64,000 bases of DNA from DASZRZ01 sp963732925 (lineage in GTDB: Bacteria > Acidobacteriota > Terriglobia > Terriglobales > Acidobacteriaceae). Made by a program: the position numbers and the translations under genes. This document shows, piece after piece, positions 17,945 through 26,714 of the stretch. Position 1 is the first letter of the stretch. Each line of letters starts with the position of its first letter. The stretch lies in the NCBI GenBank assembly GCA_963732925.1, contig CAVTBJ010000002.1, forward strand, positions 1 through 64,000. Direction: 5' to 3'. The notes beneath the pieces are model-generated. The model searched no databases and was not told where the DNA came from. It was given only the letters and a program-made list of their open reading frames with translations.

Positions 17945-19338
17945 CCCCATCCCGTTCCGACGCGCTCGTGATCTTCGGTGTGACCGGCGATCTGGCTCAC
18001 AAGATGATCTTCCCAGCTCTGTACGCAATGGCGAAACGGGGAGCCCTCAACGTTCCGGTGATCGGCGTCGCCTTCCCCAAGTGGAGCCTGGATCGTCTGC
18101 AGAAACGCGTGGCGGACAGCATTCGGCGATCAGGCGGGATCGATAATCCGCGTGCCCTTCACGACCTTCTTTCGGTGCTCAAGTATGTGAGCGGGGATTA
18201 CAAGAATCCCGGCACCTTCGCGGCGTTGAAAGAAGAACTGGGTAAGGCCCGGCGCCCGGCGCATTATCTAGCCATCCCGCCTTCTCTTTTCGAGACCGTC
18301 ATTCAGGGGCTGGGCACCGCTGGCCTGGCGGAAAATGCGCGCGTGATTGTCGAAAAGCCGTTCGGACGCGACCTGGCTTCGGCGCGGGCCCTCAACCGTG
18401 TGGCGCGAAAGGCGTTCCCGGAAGATTCCATCTTCCGCATCGATCACTTCCTGGGAAAGGAAGCGATCATGAATATCCTTTATTTCCGCTTCGCCAACTC
18501 CTTTCTGGAGCCGATCTGGAACCGCAACTACGTGGCCAGGGTGCAGATGACGCTCTCCGAGAATTTTGGAGTTGAGAAGCGCGGTGCGTTTTATGAAACT
18601 GCCGGCTGCCTGCGCGACGTGGTCCAGAATCACCTGTTTCAGATCGTCGCACTGCTTGCCATGGAACCGCCGGCCGGCAGGGACTATGGCGCCGTGCAGA
18701 CCGAGAAAGCCAAGGTCTTTCGCGCCATGCGCCCGGTGAAACCCGACGAGCTGGTGCGAGGGCAGTATGCCGGCTACCGGGACGAGCCTGACGTGGCGAA
18801 GAACTCCGACGTGGAGACCTTCTGCGCGCTCCGGCTCTTCATCGATTCCTGGCGCTGGGAGGGTGTGCCCTGGTACCTGCGTTCCGGCAAATGCCTGGCA
18901 AATACCGCCACCGAGGTCCTGGTAGAGTTAAAGCCTCCGCCGCAGGAGCTGTTTGCCGACTCGACGCCAACCAGCGGCCGCGCCAATTACCTGCGCTTCC
19001 ACATTTCTCCCACCGCCGCCGTTGCTCTTGCCGCTCGCGTGAAGCTTGCGGGCAAGGAATTCATTGGACAGCAACGAGAGCTTTACCTGCTGGAAGAAGA
19101 ACTGGCGGCGAATTCGCCCTACGAGCGGCTTTTGAGTGACGCCATGATCGGCGATGGAGCGCTTTTTACTCGTGAAGACGCGGTCGAGGCCGCCTGGGCG
19201 GTGGTCGATCCGGTCCTGAAGAACCATGAGCGGGCGCGACCTTATCCGCGCTGCAGCTGGGGGCCGAAACAGGCTGACGCACTCATCGCTCCCGGCCGCT
19301 GGCACAATCCCCAGCCCGAGAAAATATCTGGAAAATAA
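17941..19338 (+). CDS. zwf: glucose-6-phosphate 1-dehydrogenase
   Basis: This enzyme oxidises glucose-6-phosphate to 6-phosphogluconolactone with reduction of NAD(P)+, the entry step of the oxidative pentose phosphate and Entner-Doudoroff routes. The protein has 465 residues. The N-terminal nucleotide-binding loop is VIFGVTGDLAHKM, substrate Lys lies in VEKPFGRDLASA, and the signature RIDHFLGKE contains the catalytic His. The C-terminal domain includes WRWEGVPWYLRSGKCLA. No pgl or gnd is adjacent, so it sits alone behind the GH43/MFS pair, 222 bp from the transporter, and could have its own promoter. Confidence 0.95.
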   Translation: MTPSRSDALVIFGVTGDLAHKMIFPALYAMAKRGALNVPVIGVAFPKWSLDRLQKRVADSIRRSGGIDNPRALHDLLSVLKYVSGDYKNPGTFAALKEELGKARRPAHYLAIPPSLFETVIQGLGTAGLAENARVIVEKPFGRDLASARALNRVARKAFPEDSIFRIDHFLGKEAIMNILYFRFANSFLEPIWNRNYVARVQMTLSENFGVEKRGAFYETAGCLRDVVQNHLFQIVALLAMEPPAGRDYGAVQTEKAKVFRAMRPVKPDELVRGQYAGYRDEPDVAKNSDVETFCALRLFIDSWRWEGVPWYLRSGKCLANTATEVLVELKPPPQELFADSTPTSGRANYLRFHISPTAAVALAARVKLAGKEFIGQQRELYLLEEELAANSPYERLLSDAMIGDGALFTREDAVEAAWAVVDPVLKNHERARPYPRCSWGPKQADALIAPGRWHNPQPEKISGK

Positions 19339-19396
19339 CTCTGGCTGGGGCCCGGCGCTGAAATCGAAAGATGGGAGTACTGCCTCCCCGGAAGCC

Positions 19397-20371
19397 TCAA
19401 TAAGCGAACAGCCTCGCCGGATTTTCGACTAAGATCGTTTTCCTTTGCCCCGGATCCGGAGCCCAGCGGGCGAACAGATTGAAGATATGGCCGTCATCGA
19501 TCCGCAACAACGGCGTCACGTCGGTGGCTTTCTTTCCCGGACCAGGCGTGGAGTTCACATGGGGCCAATCGGTCCCCCACAAAATACGCTGCGGGTTGGC
19601 CTCGATGAGAGCTTTGGCCAGCGGCGCTACATCGGGATAATCGGGTGGTTGGTTCGAACTGCGATAGGGCGCTGAGACTTTCACATACGCCTGGCCCGCC
19701 CGCAGCAGGTCCAGCAGCGCGGAAAAGCCGGGCTGCCGTACCCCAAGCGCCGCGTTGGCGCCGCCGAAATGATCGAACACCACGGGGACGCCTGCCGCCA
19801 TCACTTCATCCTTGATGGCTTCAATCACCGGCAATTCGGTGTACATCTGCAGATGCCATTTGCGGCCTTTGACCCGCGCGATCGATGTCCGGATACGCTG
19901 GCGGGCAACGTCAGGGTTGTCCTGGCCGCCTGTGGCGAGGTTGATCCGTATGCCGCGAATCCCCACGCGCGCCATCTCGTCGAGCGCGGATTCCGGCGTT
20001 TTGTCGTCAATCACCGCAATTCCGCGGGCCCCCGGACCGAGATGCCGGATGCCGTCGAGCATGCAGGAATTGTCCGTGCCGTAGATGCTTGGCTGCACCA
20101 ACACCACGCGGTTAGTATGCAGGGCGCGGTGAAGAGCGCGCATCTCCTCCACCGATGCCGGTTCCGGGGTGTAAACCCGCCCAGAGAAAAAAGGAAAATG
20201 CGCGGGAGAACCGATAAGGTGCGTGTGCGCGTCGCAGGCTCCGGCAGGCACTTCAAAATTCACTGGGGTGGAAGGTTGGGAAGCCGCGGCGAAGGCATCC
20301 GGCACCCCATGAATCATCGCCACGCCGCTCGCGGCCACCGCGGTTTTCAGAAGATCGCGTCTCGACAACAT
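19397..20371 (-). CDS. Tat-exported amidohydrolase 2 family protein (lactonase-like)
   Basis: This is a predicted metal-dependent hydrolase of 324 residues related to 2-pyrone-4,6-dicarboxylate lactonase and TIM-barrel lactonases of the amidohydrolase superfamily. It starts with a twin-arginine leader (LSRRDLLKTAVAASG), so it should act outside the cytoplasm. CDAHTHLIG is the first metal-binding strand, VFDHFGGANA contains a further ligand His, and ILWGTDWPHVN carries the catalytic Asp. It is divergent from the MFS-OYE-DapA operon with about 420 bp between, which suggests shared control and possibly hydrolysis of a lactone related to the substrate of that operon. Confidence 0.82.
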   Translation of the reverse strand: MLSRRDLLKTAVAASGVAMIHGVPDAFAAASQPSTPVNFEVPAGACDAHTHLIGSPAHFPFFSGRVYTPEPASVEEMRALHRALHTNRVVLVQPSIYGTDNSCMLDGIRHLGPGARGIAVIDDKTPESALDEMARVGIRGIRINLATGGQDNPDVARQRIRTSIARVKGRKWHLQMYTELPVIEAIKDEVMAAGVPVVFDHFGGANAALGVRQPGFSALLDLLRAGQAYVKVSAPYRSSNQPPDYPDVAPLAKALIEANPQRILWGTDWPHVNSTPGPGKKATDVTPLLRIDDGHIFNLFARWAPDPGQRKTILVENPARLFAY

Positions 20372-20790
20372 CCAAATTCCTCCCAGCTCTTACCGGCATG
20401 CCGAAAATGCAGCCCTGCCGCCGCTCAAGTCCGGCAAGGGATGGTACACCACACGGCCGTTACGCGACCGACTGGGACATTCCCCGGCGGCCCGGTCCGG
20501 ATGGCTCCGGCGCGGGCCGCGAGTTCATTGAGTCTTATTGAAGGTTCATGTCAGTTTTTATGGTTTGACAGGCCTAGCCGCGATTTTAGTACTCTAGGTG
20601 TTTGTTTTTGTCAGCAAAGCGGAACAGGATGCCAGGTTTGCGCGCCAGCAGGGTCTCGCCGCCGATTCGGTCTGCCCTTGATGGCTCGGCTGTTCCTGGA
20701 TTCAGGACGCCGGGTTGCGGTGTTTTCGGGCGTGTGCGCGATGGAGACTAACGCTTGAAAACGCCGAGGCAAAACGAATCGAGCGAATGA
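20372..20790. other. 419 bp divergent intergenic region
   Basis: This holds the promoters for the minus-strand amidohydrolase and the plus-strand MFS operon. Apart from the element listed at 20549-20597, no gene or structured RNA is apparent. Confidence 0.45.
20549..20597 (+). promoter_or_regulatory. candidate promoter and operator of the MFS-OYE-DapA operon
   Basis: TGTCA (20549-20553) and TGACA (20566-20570) form an inverted repeat. The right arm is part of a perfect -35 hexamer TTGACA (20565-20570). A weak -10 (TAGTAC, 20587-20592) lies 16 bp downstream. A second inverted repeat, CCTAG (20573-20577) with CTAGG (20593-20597), overlaps the would-be -10. The layout resembles a regulated promoter, but the start of translation is 190 bp away and no regulator gene is adjacent. 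Confidence 0.3.
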
Positions 20791-22065
20791 ATGGCAGACA
20801 GTCTGAAGGAATCCGGCCAATCAACGTTTCTGGTGAGAGATCCAGCATCGGACGGCGCACCTGCGTCAGGTCCCGGTCCGGCGCAGGGAATCAGCCGCGG
20901 GCAGGAACTGGCTGCCGGGGCTTCCTTTGCCGCGCTGTTTTCCGTGGTGGGTCTGGCGCTCTGGGGCTTGCCCTTCTACTACGATTTCATGGTCAGGGAC
21001 TTTGGCTGGACGCGGGCCCAGGTGACCTCGGGAAACGCGCTCAGCAAATTACTGGTGGGGCCGCTTTTTGGGTTTTTTGCGGGATGGCTCATCGATCGCT
21101 TTGGCGCGCGCCGCATATTAATGCTGGGAATTCTGCTGGCTGGGGCCGCATTGGCCGGACTGGGCAGCATTTCCACCCTCGGTTTCTTCTACCTTTTCTA
21201 CATTCTGAATGCGCTGGGATACGTATTCGGCGGACCCCTTCCGTGCCAGGTTATGCTCTCCCGCTGGTTTGACAAGTCGCGCGGCAAAGCCATGGGATTC
21301 GCCTACATGGGCATAGGATTCGGGGGCGCGGCCGCGCCCTGGGTGGCCGAGTCCCTGGCACAGCATTTCGGCTGGCAATTTTCCCTGCGCGCGCTGGGGC
21401 TGCTGGTCATCGCCATCGCTTTCCCCTTCGCCTTCTTCTCCAAAGACGCGCCCCAGCGTCCCAACCCCCCTGCCTCCGATTCTGCGACGGTGAAGCGCGC
21501 TTTTTTCACGGTTCCTTTCTTTGTGCTTATGCTGGGCAGCATGTGTTCGGTGGCGGCGGTCAGTGGCACGCAGCAGAACCTGAAGCTCTTTCTGAGCCTC
21601 GACCGTCATTACGCCCAGGTGCAGGCTGCCTGGATCCTCTCCCTGGTGCTGGCGTTCAGCATTGTCGGACGCCTGATAGTTGGCTGGCTTGCTGACCACT
21701 TCTCCAAGAAATACGTGATGTTTGGCGTTTACGTGCTGGTCGCCGCCGCGATTCCCCTCTTCTTTTTGGGCGGAAGTCCCGTAACCATGTACCTGGCTGC
21801 GGCCAGCTTCGGAATTGGGCTGGGCGGGGACTACATGATCATTCCGCTGGTGACCGCGGAGATTTTTGGCGTGCAAATTCTTGGGCGGCTCATGGGCGTG
21901 ATCCTGGCGGCCACCGGCATTGCGGAGGCCATGTCCCCTTTCCTGATCGGACGGCTCCGCGATACCACCGGCAATTATTTTGAGGGCTGTTTTGTGCTGG
22001 TGGGACTGGCCCTGGCGGGTGCGCTGGCAGCCATGGCCCTGCCAGATCGGCGGAAGTCGGCATGA
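20791..22065 (+). CDS. MFS transporter, oxalate/monocarboxylate (OFA/MCT-like) type
   Basis: This is a 12-TM major facilitator of 424 residues. An unusually polar N-terminal tail (about 45 residues) precedes the first helix. GLPFYYDFMVRDFGWTRAQV is the pattern of OFA/MCT-type transporters, GWLIDRFGARRILMLG the loop 2-3 motif, and GWLADHFSKKYVMFG its repeat in the second half. Carboxylates are the usual cargo of this group. The stop overlaps the OYE-like gene by ATGA, so transporter and enzymes are coupled. Cargo is probably the organic acid processed by the two following enzymes, which is inference from context. Confidence 0.85.
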   Translation: MADSLKESGQSTFLVRDPASDGAPASGPGPAQGISRGQELAAGASFAALFSVVGLALWGLPFYYDFMVRDFGWTRAQVTSGNALSKLLVGPLFGFFAGWLIDRFGARRILMLGILLAGAALAGLGSISTLGFFYLFYILNALGYVFGGPLPCQVMLSRWFDKSRGKAMGFAYMGIGFGGAAAPWVAESLAQHFGWQFSLRALGLLVIAIAFPFAFFSKDAPQRPNPPASDSATVKRAFFTVPFFVLMLGSMCSVAAVSGTQQNLKLFLSLDRHYAQVQAAWILSLVLAFSIVGRLIVGWLADHFSKKYVMFGVYVLVAAAIPLFFLGGSPVTMYLAAASFGIGLGGDYMIIPLVTAEIFGVQILGRLMGVILAATGIAEAMSPFLIGRLRDTTGNYFEGCFVLVGLALAGALAAMALPDRRKSA

Positions 22066-23534
22066 GCCCGAGTTCCATTCCCCGGCTGGGAAGCCTGAAG
22101 GACGTAGCGCATTTCCAGGAACATCTGCGGTCGCTCGGCATCTCCCTTCCCTGCCACCGCGAGCTGATTTCCGGAGCTCAATCTCCACTTTCGCAGCCCC
22201 TCGTGCGAGGTGGCCTGCGGATCGGCAACCGCATTGCGGTGCATCCCATGGAAGGCTGGGACGGCACTCCGGAAGGCAATCCAAGTGAAAAAACGCTTCG
22301 GCGCTGGCAGAATTTTGGCCGCAGCGGCGCGAAATTGATCTGGGGTGGAGAAGCGGTCGCCGTCTGTCACGCTGGGCGCGCCAATCCCAACCAACTGGTA
22401 ATCGCTCCGCATACCGAACGGGGCCTGGCGCAACTGCGCGCCGAACTCCTCGCCCATCATCGCAGCACGATGGGCTCGGAAGAGGGTCTTCTGGTCGGCT
22501 TGCAGTTGACGCATTCCGGCCGTTTCTGCCGCCCCAATGCCCACCATCGCAACGAACCGCGCATTGTGTACCATCACCCGGTTCTGGACCGCCGTCTCGG
22601 CCTGGGGCCCGACGATCCCGTGCTGAGCGATGCGGAAATCGAGGACATCATCCGGGATTTTCACTGCGCCGCTCGCCGGGCGTGGAATCTGGGCTTTGCC
22701 TTCGTGGATATCAAACACTGCCATGGATACCTGGCTCACGAGCTGCTGAGCGCACATACCCGCGAAGGACGTTACGGCGGCAGCTTTGAGAATCGGACCC
22801 GGTTTCTGCGGGAGGTCGTGCGGGGAGTGCGTTCGGCGGCTCCGGGGCTGGCAATCGGCGTGCGCCTCTCGGCGTTTGATATGATTCCTTTCCGGCCCGA
22901 TCCGGAACAATCGCGGAATGGCAAGCCGGGACCGGGGATCCCTGAAGCGGGCGACGATTTGCGCCCCTATCGCTGGGGATTTGGCGTGGATGCGCTGAAT
23001 CCGGTTGAGCAGGACTTGACTGAGCCCATTCGTTTTCTCTCCTTGTTGGAAGAGCTCAAGATCCCCCTGGTGAACGTTACTGCCGGAAGTCCCTATTACA
23101 ATCCCCACATTCAGCGGCCCGCCCTGTTTCCGCCCTCCGATGGATATCAGCCGCCCGAGGACCCGCTGGCCGGTGTGGCCCGGCAAATGGAGGTCACGCG
23201 CAAGCTGAAGCAGCGCTTTCCGGAATTGATTGTCGTAGGCACGGCATACAGTTACCTGCAGGAATTTCTTCCCCACGTGGCCCAGGCCGCCGTGGGAGAA
23301 GGATGGGCCGATCTGGTGGGGCTGGGCCGCGTGGTTCTGAGCTATCCTGAGATTTTGTTGCACGCGGTCAATGGGCAACCTTTGGAGCGCAAGCGGATTT
23401 GCAGGACGTTCAGCGATTGCACTACGGCCCCGCGGAATGGGCTGCCTTCCGGCTGCTATCCGCTGGATGCCTATTACAAAGATTCGGAATTGGGGGCACG
23501 GCTCACCCGGCTCAAGCGAGGCGAACAGGCATGA
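22062..23534 (+). CDS. NADH:flavin oxidoreductase, Old Yellow Enzyme-like
   Basis: This is an FMN-dependent oxidoreductase of 490 residues with an OYE-type TIM barrel. Landmarks are RIGNRIAVHPMEGWDG (FMN-binding strand 1), LLVGLQLTHSGRFCRP, FVDIKHCHGYLAHELLSAHT (the HxCH/N catalytic region of 2,4-dienoyl-CoA-reductase-type OYEs) and YGGSFENRTRFLREVV. The C-terminal end has CRTFSDCTTAPRNG followed by a further Cys, a Cys-rich stretch like an Fe-S site, but the separate flavodoxin and NADH domains of dienoyl-CoA reductases are missing. Alkene or enone reduction of an acid brought in by the upstream MFS is plausible. The substrate is unknown. It ends in ATGA overlap with the DapA-like gene. Confidence 0.85.
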   Translation: MSPSSIPRLGSLKDVAHFQEHLRSLGISLPCHRELISGAQSPLSQPLVRGGLRIGNRIAVHPMEGWDGTPEGNPSEKTLRRWQNFGRSGAKLIWGGEAVAVCHAGRANPNQLVIAPHTERGLAQLRAELLAHHRSTMGSEEGLLVGLQLTHSGRFCRPNAHHRNEPRIVYHHPVLDRRLGLGPDDPVLSDAEIEDIIRDFHCAARRAWNLGFAFVDIKHCHGYLAHELLSAHTREGRYGGSFENRTRFLREVVRGVRSAAPGLAIGVRLSAFDMIPFRPDPEQSRNGKPGPGIPEAGDDLRPYRWGFGVDALNPVEQDLTEPIRFLSLLEELKIPLVNVTAGSPYYNPHIQRPALFPPSDGYQPPEDPLAGVARQMEVTRKLKQRFPELIVVGTAYSYLQEFLPHVAQAAVGEGWADLVGLGRVVLSYPEILLHAVNGQPLERKRICRTFSDCTTAPRNGLPSGCYPLDAYYKDSELGARLTRLKRGEQA

Positions 23535-24499
23535 CCACAGGCGCGACCACAGATGTGACTCTGGGAACATTGGCGGCACGGCGGAGGCTCGGCCGCAAGG
23601 TGCGGGGAATCGCCGCAGCCCTCCTGCCTTTTGAGGCCAGCGGAGAAATTGCGGTCGACGCATTCCAGCGCCACCTGGTGGCCACCCATAACGCGGGACT
23701 CACCAACGCCGTCAATATGGATACCGGGTACGTCAATTACCTGAGGGAAGCGGAACAACTCGATGTGCTGGGCTGGACGCGCGCGGCGCTGGGCCCCCAC
23801 GTACCCTTCGTAGCCGGAGCTTACATCGAATCGCTGGAAGGAGACACGGTCGCTCTCTATCGCCGGCAGATGGAGGCCATTGTTGGCCACGGCGGAGTCC
23901 CCATCCTGTTTCAAACCGCGCGGCTGCAAGGCAAGTCTCCTGTTGAGAAAGCTGCCGCCTATCGCGCCGCCTGCCAGGGGTTCCCGGAGGTGCTGGGGTT
24001 CGAGTTGAGTCCCGCATTTGCGCCGAATGGCGAGATGTTCGAAGAGGAAACATTCCTTCGCATCATGGAGATTCCCGAGATCACGGGAATGAAGCACTCT
24101 TCTCTCGACCGATTACTGGAGATGCGCCGGCTCCAACTGCGCGACCAGCATCGTCCCGAGTTCCGCATTTACACGGGCAACGATCTGGGCATTGACATGA
24201 TTGAGTACGGCTCCGACTACCTGCTGGGCCTGGCGACCTTTGCGCCCGAGAAATTTGCCGAGCGGGATCGTTTGTGGGAGTCGCAAAATCCAGCTTACTG
24301 GGCTCTTTCCGACGCGCTGCAGTACCTGGGAAACGTGGCCTTTCGCGAGCCCATTCCAGCATACAAGCACTCGGCGGCGGTTTTTCTGCACGCCGCCGGC
24401 CGGATCCCCAGCAACCGGACCCATCCGCGCAATCCCGAGCGTCCCTCTTGGGAGCAGGAAATCCTGCGCGACTGCGCCCGCAGGTTGTGCGGCAGCTAG
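23531..24499 (+). CDS. dihydrodipicolinate synthase-like (DapA superfamily) lyase/aldolase
   Basis: This is a class I aldolase-fold enzyme of 322 residues. The Schiff-base Lys is probably Lys188 in ITGMKHSSLD, at the position of the IKE/IKD lysine of DapA and related aldolases. The N-terminal RGIAAALLPFEASGEIAVDA and the later YTGNDLGIDMIEYGSD follow the superfamily order. It differs enough from lysine-pathway DapA (MDTGYVNYLRE rather than GTTGE near residue 60) to be a catabolic member, such as a dehydratase or 2-keto acid lyase. It is translationally coupled to the OYE-like gene and 73 bp upstream of the VOC gene. Confidence 0.8.
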   Translation: MTTGATTDVTLGTLAARRRLGRKVRGIAAALLPFEASGEIAVDAFQRHLVATHNAGLTNAVNMDTGYVNYLREAEQLDVLGWTRAALGPHVPFVAGAYIESLEGDTVALYRRQMEAIVGHGGVPILFQTARLQGKSPVEKAAAYRAACQGFPEVLGFELSPAFAPNGEMFEEETFLRIMEIPEITGMKHSSLDRLLEMRRLQLRDQHRPEFRIYTGNDLGIDMIEYGSDYLLGLATFAPEKFAERDRLWESQNPAYWALSDALQYLGNVAFREPIPAYKHSAAVFLHAAGRIPSNRTHPRNPERPSWEQEILRDCARRLCGS

Positions 24500-24572
24500 C
24501 CGCGGCAGGTAACGTCGAAGTTCCCGGAATAGGATTCCCGGGATTTCGCAAATTGTTCAAGGAGGGCAGAGA

Positions 24573-25427
24573 ATGTCTGGCGATCGTTTTGCAGCAGAAA
24601 GATTGGCAAAATCCCGGCGGCAGCCCGGAGGCTGGCAGGCGATTCTCGTGTGCTTGTGCGCGCTGCTATGCACGCCGGCGGCAAGCGCTCAGAAGCCGCC
24701 CCTGGCGGGGATTGCCCATGCCGCCCTTCGGGTCGCCGACCTGGACCAGTCGCGGGCGTTCTATGAAAAGCTGGGGTTTCAGCAGTTCCTGGAGTTCACG
24801 GCGAATGGCAAGACCAGCGTTTCCTATATGAAGGTGAACGACCGCCAGTTCATCGAATTGTATCCGCGGCGCGAGCCCTCGCAGGAACTGGGGCTCATGC
24901 ATGTCTGCTATGAATCCAAGGACCTCGCGGCAGTGCACGACGCCTATGTTGCGCGAGGTCTGACTGCCACCGACGTCAAAAAGGCGCACGCTGGCAACCT
25001 GCTGTTCGTGATGCACGACCCGGAACAGCAGACCATCGAGTACACGCAGTACGAACCCGGCTCACTGCATTCCGAAGATCATGGAAAACATCTGGGGGCG
25101 AATCGAATTTCCCAGCGCCTGGTGGGAGTAACAATTCCGCTTCACGATCTCCACACCGTGCTGGCCTTCTATACCGGCAAGCTCGGGTTCATGCCGGAAT
25201 CCCCGAATCATCGTTTGCGCGTTCCGGGCGATTCCGGCGACTTCATCCAATTGGAACCCGCCAGCGGGGCCGCGGAACCCGGCATCACATTTCACGTGGA
25301 TGATGTGAAGCGGGCCGCTCAGGAGTTACGCCAGCGCGGGCTTACTCCGCAACTCGACCACGGCAAGGTTACGGTCAAAGACCCGGATGGAACGACGATC
25401 ACTTTTCAGCGGACTTCCAGCAGGTAA
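24573..25427 (+). CDS. exported two-domain VOC (glyoxalase/dioxygenase fold) protein
   Basis: This is a vicinal-oxygen-chelate protein of 284 residues. A signal peptide (GGWQAILVCLCALLCTPAASA) ends before QKPPLAG. The first VOC module spans about 45-150 (IAHAALRVADLDQSRAFYEK), and a second about 165-280 (VGVTIPLHDLHTVLAFYTGK). Candidate metal ligands are His in IAHAAL and Glu in QTIEYTQYEP of module 1; module 2 appears to retain only some of them. A strong AAGGAGGG Shine-Dalgarno sequence 13 bp upstream fixes the start. Dioxygenases, isomerases and metal-binding proteins share this fold, so the reaction is open. An exported VOC protein behind a catabolic operon is unusual. Confidence 0.75.
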   Translation: MSGDRFAAERLAKSRRQPGGWQAILVCLCALLCTPAASAQKPPLAGIAHAALRVADLDQSRAFYEKLGFQQFLEFTANGKTSVSYMKVNDRQFIELYPRREPSQELGLMHVCYESKDLAAVHDAYVARGLTATDVKKAHAGNLLFVMHDPEQQTIEYTQYEPGSLHSEDHGKHLGANRISQRLVGVTIPLHDLHTVLAFYTGKLGFMPESPNHRLRVPGDSGDFIQLEPASGAAEPGITFHVDDVKRAAQELRQRGLTPQLDHGKVTVKDPDGTTITFQRTSSR

Positions 25428-25439
25428 CACCCGTAACTT

Positions 25440-26714
25440 TCATCGAGGCCCCGACGACGGCGATTTGACGATGAACTGCGCGTCATCCACAATCTTGCGG
25501 GTTCCCTTCAACAGCACTGTTCCGTCCGCCGCTTTTGACCACTCCTCGCGTAACAGGTCCTGTCCATTCAGGTCGGTGTAGGTCGCGTGCAGAACCGCAC
25601 CGGAAAAATCCAGCGTAAGAAAGCCATTCATGCCGAAGCCGGACTGGTTCGACCGCTCGTCGTAAAACAGCAGAGGCCGGTTGCGATGCGCCTCGGTCGT
25701 CCGCTTGACGGGCATGCCTCCGTGGCCGAGACAGCGACCGTGGGCACGAATCCCCGAGTCGCCCGCCAGGGCGTAGCCGGCCAAGCGATGCTCGTGTCCC
25801 CAAAACCAAAGCACCGGTTTGTTACCGATAAATTTCGAGAGTTGCTTTGCCGCGGCAGGATACTCGTCTTCGAAGGCGGACACATATTGATGATGAGTCA
25901 GGAGAATGACTCCGCGGCCATTGCGTCCCGGCTGGGCAACATCAGCGAGCCAGTCGAGTATCTCAGCGTGCAACTTACAACTGGGGCCAATCAACGGCAG
26001 TCTGCGAATCAGCGGAATCTGTTCCAGAAACGGAATGCCGACCGAGTAGTAGCCCGTGTCCAAGCCGAAAATCTGCCAAAAGTCATTTTCCAGCAGGAAG
26101 AAGCTGGTCTTCTGCCCGCTCATTGCGCCGTTCTTTTGTTTCAGCCCCAGAACCGGCAGGAATTCCCGAAAATACGCGGTCCCGTTCGCATACATTTCAT
26201 GATTCCCGTTCAGAGCGAAGCTGCCGCGCGACCCGAGCGGCCATTTTACAGGGGCATAGTTGTTTGCCGGGTTGGGAATGCCCAGGCAATTCTCCCCGAC
26301 TTCCGGTGGGTCGCCCACGTAATAGACGTCCCCCAAGTGAATCGTGAAATGCGGATGGCGATCGAGCATATGCAAAGCAACCAGCTCGGATTCCTCGGTT
26401 CCCGTCGCCCAGTCTCCGGCCAGGCAGATTCTGCTTTCATTGGCGATTCGATGCCGGCAGTGATGGATTGGATCCGCCGTGGAGGGGACGAAGGATTCTC
26501 GCGGCTTGAAAGCATATTTCGCGTAACTTGCGAACCATCCTTTCAGAGCTCCGTAAGAAAACAGCGCCAGGGGAGCATAGTTGGGCGGAGAAGCCGCCTC
26601 CGCCGCGCGGTATAAGTGCGATCCCGCCGCAGATCGCGGCAAGCCCTCTAGATCTTTCAACTGTCGCCGCTGACGAAGCTCTTGAGGCTGGCGCGCGGAA
26701 CGGAAACCGGGCAT
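25440..26714 (-). CDS. calcineurin-like metallophosphoesterase
   Basis: This is a predicted binuclear-metal phosphoesterase of about 424 residues. The family blocks are in order: CLAGDWATGTEES (GD-x-x, the usual first His replaced), IHLGDVYYVGD, LNGNHEMYANG, LLTHHQYVS and WFWGHEHRLAGY. A C-terminal beta domain follows (FLTLDFSGAVLHATYTDLNG). The start at 26714 is chosen for compactness, since an upstream in-frame start at 26903 adds a segment without recognisable features; the N-terminus is uncertain. The gene is convergent with the VOC gene, with only 12 bp between. Substrate unknown; purple-acid-phosphatase-like or nucleotide phosphoesterase activity are both possible. Confidence 0.78.
   Translation of the reverse strand: MPGFRSARQPQELRQRRQLKDLEGLPRSAAGSHLYRAAEAASPPNYAPLALFSYGALKGWFASYAKYAFKPRESFVPSTADPIHHCRHRIANESRICLAGDWATGTEESELVALHMLDRHPHFTIHLGDVYYVGDPPEVGENCLGIPNPANNYAPVKWPLGSRGSFALNGNHEMYANGTAYFREFLPVLGLKQKNGAMSGQKTSFFLLENDFWQIFGLDTGYYSVGIPFLEQIPLIRRLPLIGPSCKLHAEILDWLADVAQPGRNGRGVILLTHHQYVSAFEDEYPAAAKQLSKFIGNKPVLWFWGHEHRLAGYALAGDSGIRAHGRCLGHGGMPVKRTTEAHRNRPLLFYDERSNQSGFGMNGFLTLDFSGAVLHATYTDLNGQDLLREEWSKAADGTVLLKGTRKIVDDAQFIVKSPSSGPR

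Noticed and set aside
21975..23663. 562-codon minus-strand frame opposite the OYE-like gene
   Set aside because: It mirrors the high-GC codon pattern of the real gene on the + strand. The translation has no family motif, and the + strand product has clear OYE landmarks.
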